Shown here piece by piece: positions 60,811 through 64,000 of a stretch of 64,000 nt of DNA. The stretch spans positions 1 to 64,000 of the forward strand of contig JBHEMX010000093.1 of the NCBI GenBank assembly GCA_046262355.1, given 5' to 3'. Source of the stretch: DATADD01 sp046262355 (lineage in GTDB: Bacteria > Actinomycetota > CADDZG01 > WHSQ01). Under the pieces are notes generated by a model. The model saw nothing but the letters and a program-made list of their open reading frames with translations. It was not told the DNA's origin and did not search any database. Every line of letters starts with the position of its first letter. Position 1 is the stretch's first letter. The position numbers and the translations under genes are program-made.

Positions 60811-62100
60811 ATGAGCGGTACCGCGCTCGTGGGTATCCAGTGGGGGGACGAGGGCAAGGGTAAGGTCACCGACCTCCTGGCGCGCGACACCGACGTCGTC
60901 GTGCGCTATCAGGGCGGCAACAACGCAGGACACACGATCGTCGTGGCCGGAGAGTGCTACGCGCTGCATCTCGTCCCGACGGGGATCCTCTACGGACACT
61001 GCACGCCCGTGATCGGGTCGGGGATGGTAGTCGACCCTAAGGTGCTCATCGGGGAGATGGATGCGCTCGAGTCGCGCGGAGTCGATACCGGCAGGCTTGT
61101 CGTCTCCGGCAACGCGCATCTCATCATGCCGTACCACCTCGAGATAGACAGGGTGAGCGAGCGGCGTCTCGGCTCGAACCGCCTCGGCACGACCAAGCGT
61201 GGGATAGGTCCGGCCTATGCAGACAAGGCGACCCGCATCGGTCTGCGGGTGCAGGATCTGCTTGACCCCAAGATCTTTGCGGCCAAGCTGGACGTGGCGC
61301 TCAAAGAGAAGAATCAGGTGCTGACGCGCGCCTACGGGAGACTCCCGTTCGAGCACAAGGACATCGCGGAGAGCTACATGGCCTACGGGCGGCGTCTTGC
61401 GCCGCACATCGCCGACACCTCGGCGTTCGTGCAGGGCGCGCTGGACGAGGGGCGCAGGGTTCTCTTCGAGGGCGCGCAGGCGACGATGCTGGATCTCGAC
61501 CACGGCACCTATCCCTTCGTCACGTCGTCCAATCCCATCGCGGGAGGAGCGTGCGTCGGCGCCGGAGTGGGGCCGCGCGACATCGGCGCGGTCATCGGGA
61601 TCTGCAAGGCTTATTGCACGCGCGTTGGATCCGGCCCCTTCCCGTCCGAGGCAGATCCCGCCGACGCCGACATGCTCGTGGAGGCGGGGGGCGAGTGGGG
61701 GACGACGACAGGACGCAAGCGTCGATGCGGCTGGTTCGACGCGGTCGCGGCGCGCTACGCGGCGCGCCTCAACACGCTGACGGAGATCGTCGTGACCAAG
61801 CTCGACGTGCTGTCGCGCTTCGCGAGCGTCAAGGTCTGCGTCGCCTACCACTACGAGGGCCGGCGCTACGACGCGTTCCCGCCGAACCAGACGGTGTTCA
61901 ACAAGTGCACGCCGGTCTATGAGGAGCTTGCGGGCTGGTCCGAGGACATCTCGGGGGCCCGCGGCGTGGAGGACCTCCCGGCCCAAGCGCGCGCGTATCT
62001 CGAGTGGCTCGAGCATCTCGTCGACACTCCGGTGTCGTGGGCATCGGTGGGACCGCAGCGCGACGAGGTCGTACGGCTGCGCGACCAGAGCGCGCCGTGA
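60811..62100 (+). CDS. purA: adenylosuccinate synthetase
   Basis: 429 residues. GTP-dependent conversion of IMP to adenylosuccinate, first committed AMP step. P-loop-like QWGDEGKGKVTDLLA, catalytic NNAGHTIV, GTTKRGIGPAYADKATRIGL, GAQATMLDLDHGTYPFVTSS and GEWGTTTGRKRRCGWFDA are all family-standard. ATG at 60811. The end overlaps purD by 4 bases. Confidence 0.97.
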   Translation: MSGTALVGIQWGDEGKGKVTDLLARDTDVVVRYQGGNNAGHTIVVAGECYALHLVPTGILYGHCTPVIGSGMVVDPKVLIGEMDALESRGVDTGRLVVSGNAHLIMPYHLEIDRVSERRLGSNRLGTTKRGIGPAYADKATRIGLRVQDLLDPKIFAAKLDVALKEKNQVLTRAYGRLPFEHKDIAESYMAYGRRLAPHIADTSAFVQGALDEGRRVLFEGAQATMLDLDHGTYPFVTSSNPIAGGACVGAGVGPRDIGAVIGICKAYCTRVGSGPFPSEADPADADMLVEAGGEWGTTTGRKRRCGWFDAVAARYAARLNTLTEIVVTKLDVLSRFASVKVCVAYHYEGRRYDAFPPNQTVFNKCTPVYEELAGWSEDISGARGVEDLPAQARAYLEWLEHLVDTPVSWASVGPQRDEVVRLRDQSAP

Positions 62101-63377
62101 AGACGCTTCTGCTCGGCGCCGGAGGGCGCGAGAGCGCGCTCGCTTGGGCGCTCAGCCGATCGGGCATGATCTCGGAGCTTGCGGCCGCGCCCGGCAATCC
62201 CGGCATCGCCTCCGTTGCCCCGCTCTTCGACCTCGACCCGGCGGACGAGCGCGCCGTGGTCGACCTGGCGCGGCGACTCGGCAGCGAGCTCGTCGTGGTC
62301 GGGCCCGAAGCGCCGCTCGTGGCCGGGGTCGGCGACGCGCTGCGCGCCGACGGCCGCCTCGTGTTCGGCCCGGACGCGGCCGCCGCCCGCATCGAGGGAT
62401 CCAAGTGGCACGCGAAGGAGCTGATGCGGCGCGCCGGCATCCCGACCGCCGAGGGGGCCGTCTTCACCGACGCGCGCGCCGCGGTGGACCACGCGGATCG
62501 GCTGGGCCCGCCCTACGTGATCAAGGCCGACGGACTCGCCGCCGGCAAGGGCGTGATGGTGACGTCGGATCGAGGCGAGGCCGTCGACGCGATCGAGCAG
62601 CGCCTCGTGGCGGGCGCCCTCGGCGCCGCAGGTGCAACGGTGGTCGTCGAGGAGTTCCTCGACGGACCGGAGCTGTCGTTGATCGCGTTCGTCGACGGCG
62701 CCACGGCGCGTCCCTGTGAGCCGGCGCAGGACTACAAGCGGATAGACGACGGGGACCGAGGGCCCAACACCGGAGGCATGGGCGCCTACAGCCCCGTGCC
62801 CGCGTGTTCCGCCGAGCTCGTCGAGTCGCTCATGGGCGAGGTGATCGAGCCCATGGTCAAGATGACTGCGACGACCGACCCCCCGGCACCCTTCGTCGGC
62901 GCGCTCTACGCCGGCCTCGCCCTGACGACAAGGGGCCCCCGGGTCATCGAATTCAACGCCCGCTTCGGCGACCCCGAGACCCAGGCGCTGCTCCCCCGCC
63001 TCGGATCGGACCTCGGAGAGCTCTGCGTGGCGTGCGCCACCGGCGACCTGGCGGGGTTCGAGCCGCGCTGGTCGACGGAGGTCTGCGTGGCCGTGGTTCT
63101 GAGCGCGGCCGGATACCCGGGGAGTCATGCGACCGGCGCGCCGATCGAGGGCCTCGACGACGCGGCGCGCATCGAGGGGGCCCACATCTTTCACGCGGGC
63201 ACGGCGATCAGGGACGGGGCGACGGTCACGGCCGGGGGCCGGGTCCTTGCCGTCGCCGCCACCGGCGCCGACTTCGGCTCGGCCCGGACGCGCGCCTACA
63301 CCGCGGCGGACCGCATCCGCTTCGAGGGCAAGCACGTGCGACGCGACATCGCGCGGCGCGCCGAGGAGGCGCGGTGA
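62097..63377 (+). CDS. purD: phosphoribosylamine-glycine ligase
   Basis: 426 residues. ATP-grasp enzyme of de novo purine synthesis. LLGAGGRESALAWALSRS, GPEAPLVAGVGDALR, YVIKADGLAAGKGVMV, EEFLDGPELSLIAFVDG and RFGDPETQALLPRLGSDL are conserved; RGPNTGGMGAYSPVP is also typical. GTG at 62097 overlaps the purA stop by 4 bases; purE overlaps its end by 4 bases, giving a tight purA-purD-purE unit. Confidence 0.97.
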   Translation: MKTLLLGAGGRESALAWALSRSGMISELAAAPGNPGIASVAPLFDLDPADERAVVDLARRLGSELVVVGPEAPLVAGVGDALRADGRLVFGPDAAAARIEGSKWHAKELMRRAGIPTAEGAVFTDARAAVDHADRLGPPYVIKADGLAAGKGVMVTSDRGEAVDAIEQRLVAGALGAAGATVVVEEFLDGPELSLIAFVDGATARPCEPAQDYKRIDDGDRGPNTGGMGAYSPVPACSAELVESLMGEVIEPMVKMTATTDPPAPFVGALYAGLALTTRGPRVIEFNARFGDPETQALLPRLGSDLGELCVACATGDLAGFEPRWSTEVCVAVVLSAAGYPGSHATGAPIEGLDDAARIEGAHIFHAGTAIRDGATVTAGGRVLAVAATGADFGSARTRAYTAADRIRFEGKHVRRDIARRAEEAR

Positions 63378-63838
63378 CCGCAGCCGTCGGCATCGTCGCG
63401 GGCAGCAGCTCAGACATGCCGGTGATGAGCAAGGCGGGCGACGTGCTCGAGCGTTTCGGCGTGGAGTACGAGATCGAGGTCATGTCCGCTCACCGTGCTC
63501 CCCTGCGGGTCGCCGATTATGCGCGTGCGGCGGAGCAGCGAGGGCTCCAGGCGCTGATAGCCGGAGCCGGCCTCGCCGCGCACCTGCCGGGCGTCGTGGC
63601 GGCGCACACGACCTTGCCCGTCATCGGCGTCCCACTGCTGGGCGACGCCCTCGGGGGCGCAGACGCCCTCTACTCGTGCGTGCAGATGCCCCCCGGCGTC
63701 CCCGTCGCCACGGTTGCGATCGGCGGCGCCAAGAACGCCGCGCTGCTGGCGGTGCAGGTCCTTGCGCTGGGCGACGGGGCGCTGCGAGCCAAGCTGCACG
63801 AGCTCAAGTCGGACATGGCGGCCGGGCTCAAGCTCTAG
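63374..63838 (+). CDS. purE: N5-carboxyaminoimidazole ribonucleotide mutase
   Basis: 154 residues, class I PurE. Signature GIVAGSSSDMPVMSKAGDVL, VMSAHRAPLRVADYAR with the catalytic His, IAGAGLAAHLPGVVAAHTTLPVIGVP and GGADALYSCVQMPPGVPVAT. GTG at 63374 is coupled to purD. The stop lies inside the first unit of the downstream direct repeats. Confidence 0.96.
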   Translation: MTAAVGIVAGSSSDMPVMSKAGDVLERFGVEYEIEVMSAHRAPLRVADYARAAEQRGLQALIAGAGLAAHLPGVVAAHTTLPVIGVPLLGDALGGADALYSCVQMPPGVPVATVAIGGAKNAALLAVQVLALGDGALRAKLHELKSDMAAGLKL

Positions 63839-63879
63839 GAGGCCCGCCTCTAGGAGGCCCGCCTCTAGAGGAGGCCCGC
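63833..63879. repeat. three near-identical 15-bp direct repeats at the purE 3' end
   Basis: CTCTAGGAGGCCCGC at 63833-63847 and 63848-63862 is exact; a third copy at 63863-63879 has two extra bases (AG). The first copy contains the purE stop codon. Each boundary is also nearly palindromic (GAGGC-CC-GCCTC), so transcripts could fold. Origin by slippage duplication is likely; a termination or processing role is possible. Confidence 0.8.
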
Positions 63880-63895
63880 AGGATCCGACGCACCT

Positions 63896-64000
63896 TTAAG
63901 GGTGAGCCACCGCTCGGTCCGGCAGGTCGTAGGCGCTCCAGGTGATCACGGTCATGACCTGCCGGGGGGTTTCGAGGTCTCCGAGGTCGTCCTGCGCCCA
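63896..64000 (-). CDS. C-terminal end of an unidentified protein (partial)
   Basis: 34 codons and the TAA stop of a gene that enters from beyond the window: LETPRQVMTVITWSAY and DLPDRAVAHP. The reading frame is open to the edge and the composition is protein-like. I cannot assign a family. It converges on the purA-purD-purE unit, with the direct repeats between them. Confidence 0.5.
   Translation of the reverse strand, partial: WAQDDLGDLETPRQVMTVITWSAYDLPDRAVAHP

Overview
The window is a GC-rich chromosomal segment around the replication origin of a member of the Actinomycetota. Three lines of evidence point there. The ori-proximal gene order (dnaA-dnaN-recF-dciA-gyrB on one side, rpmH-rnpA-yidD-yidC-jag-rsmG-parA-parB on the other) and the conserved murJ/sigM/trxB/cwlM-like cluster match mycobacteria. 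Genes of inositol and mycothiol metabolism are present (ino1, a mycothiol-type DinB-like protein, mca). A padR-ino1 pair, a DUF5318 protein and the rpsF-ssb-rpsR-rplI-dnaB(intein) string are also mycobacterium-like. The class cannot be decided from the window. Several differences from mycobacteria (unfused MurJ and kinase, no ponA, no trxA, a selenoprotein) suggest a lineage outside Mycobacteriales.

Layout. 1-6356 (minus strand): gyrB (3' end outside the window), dciA-like, recF, dnaN, dnaA, with DnaA-box-like sites on both sides of dnaA (putative oriC). 6357-11095 (plus): ribosome/RNase P/membrane insertion genes, then parA-parB. 11158-20439 (minus): one long operon-like array read as DUF6049-like protein, murJ, a broken membrane-protein gene, a Ser/Thr kinase, sigM-like ECF sigma factor, its zinc anti-sigma factor, thioredoxin reductase and a CwlM-like amidase. 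20502-30805: small KGG protein, orphan pilT, CCA enzyme, methyltransferase, MFS protein, ino1 and padR with a perfect operator palindrome, DUF5318, GNAT and two polyprenyl-sugar-type glycosyltransferases. 31095-36183: rpsF, ssb, rpsR, rplI, dnaB carrying a 405-residue intein with LAGLIDADG motifs, and endonuclease III. 36247-44413: tRNA-Gly(CCC), prolyl aminopeptidase, mycothiol-type DinB protein, GAF-ANTAR regulator, dcd, an EtfD-like membrane Fe-S oxidoreductase, hydrolase, GH15 enzyme. 44440-47342: a SelW-like selenoprotein gene with an in-frame UGA, class II DAHP synthase, threonine dehydratase. 47308-60384: hybrid histidine kinase, mca, FtsH-like protease with unusual motifs, membrane proteins, glycosyltransferase, nucleoside hydrolase, arfB, YyaL/DUF255 protein, RanBP2-type zinc finger membrane protein. 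60578-64000: dodecin, purA, purD, purE, and the 3' end of another gene.

Functionally the segment combines replication initiation and segregation, peptidoglycan-export control (MurJ, kinase, CwlM-like), redox/thiol homeostasis (SigM/anti-sigma/TrxB, mycothiol enzymes, selenoprotein) and purine synthesis. The most notable item is the 78-codon SelW-like gene at 44440-44676. Its UGA codon sits exactly at the second redox position of a C-x-x-U motif and is followed by a hairpin with a GG-starting loop; ordinary gene calling would miss it.
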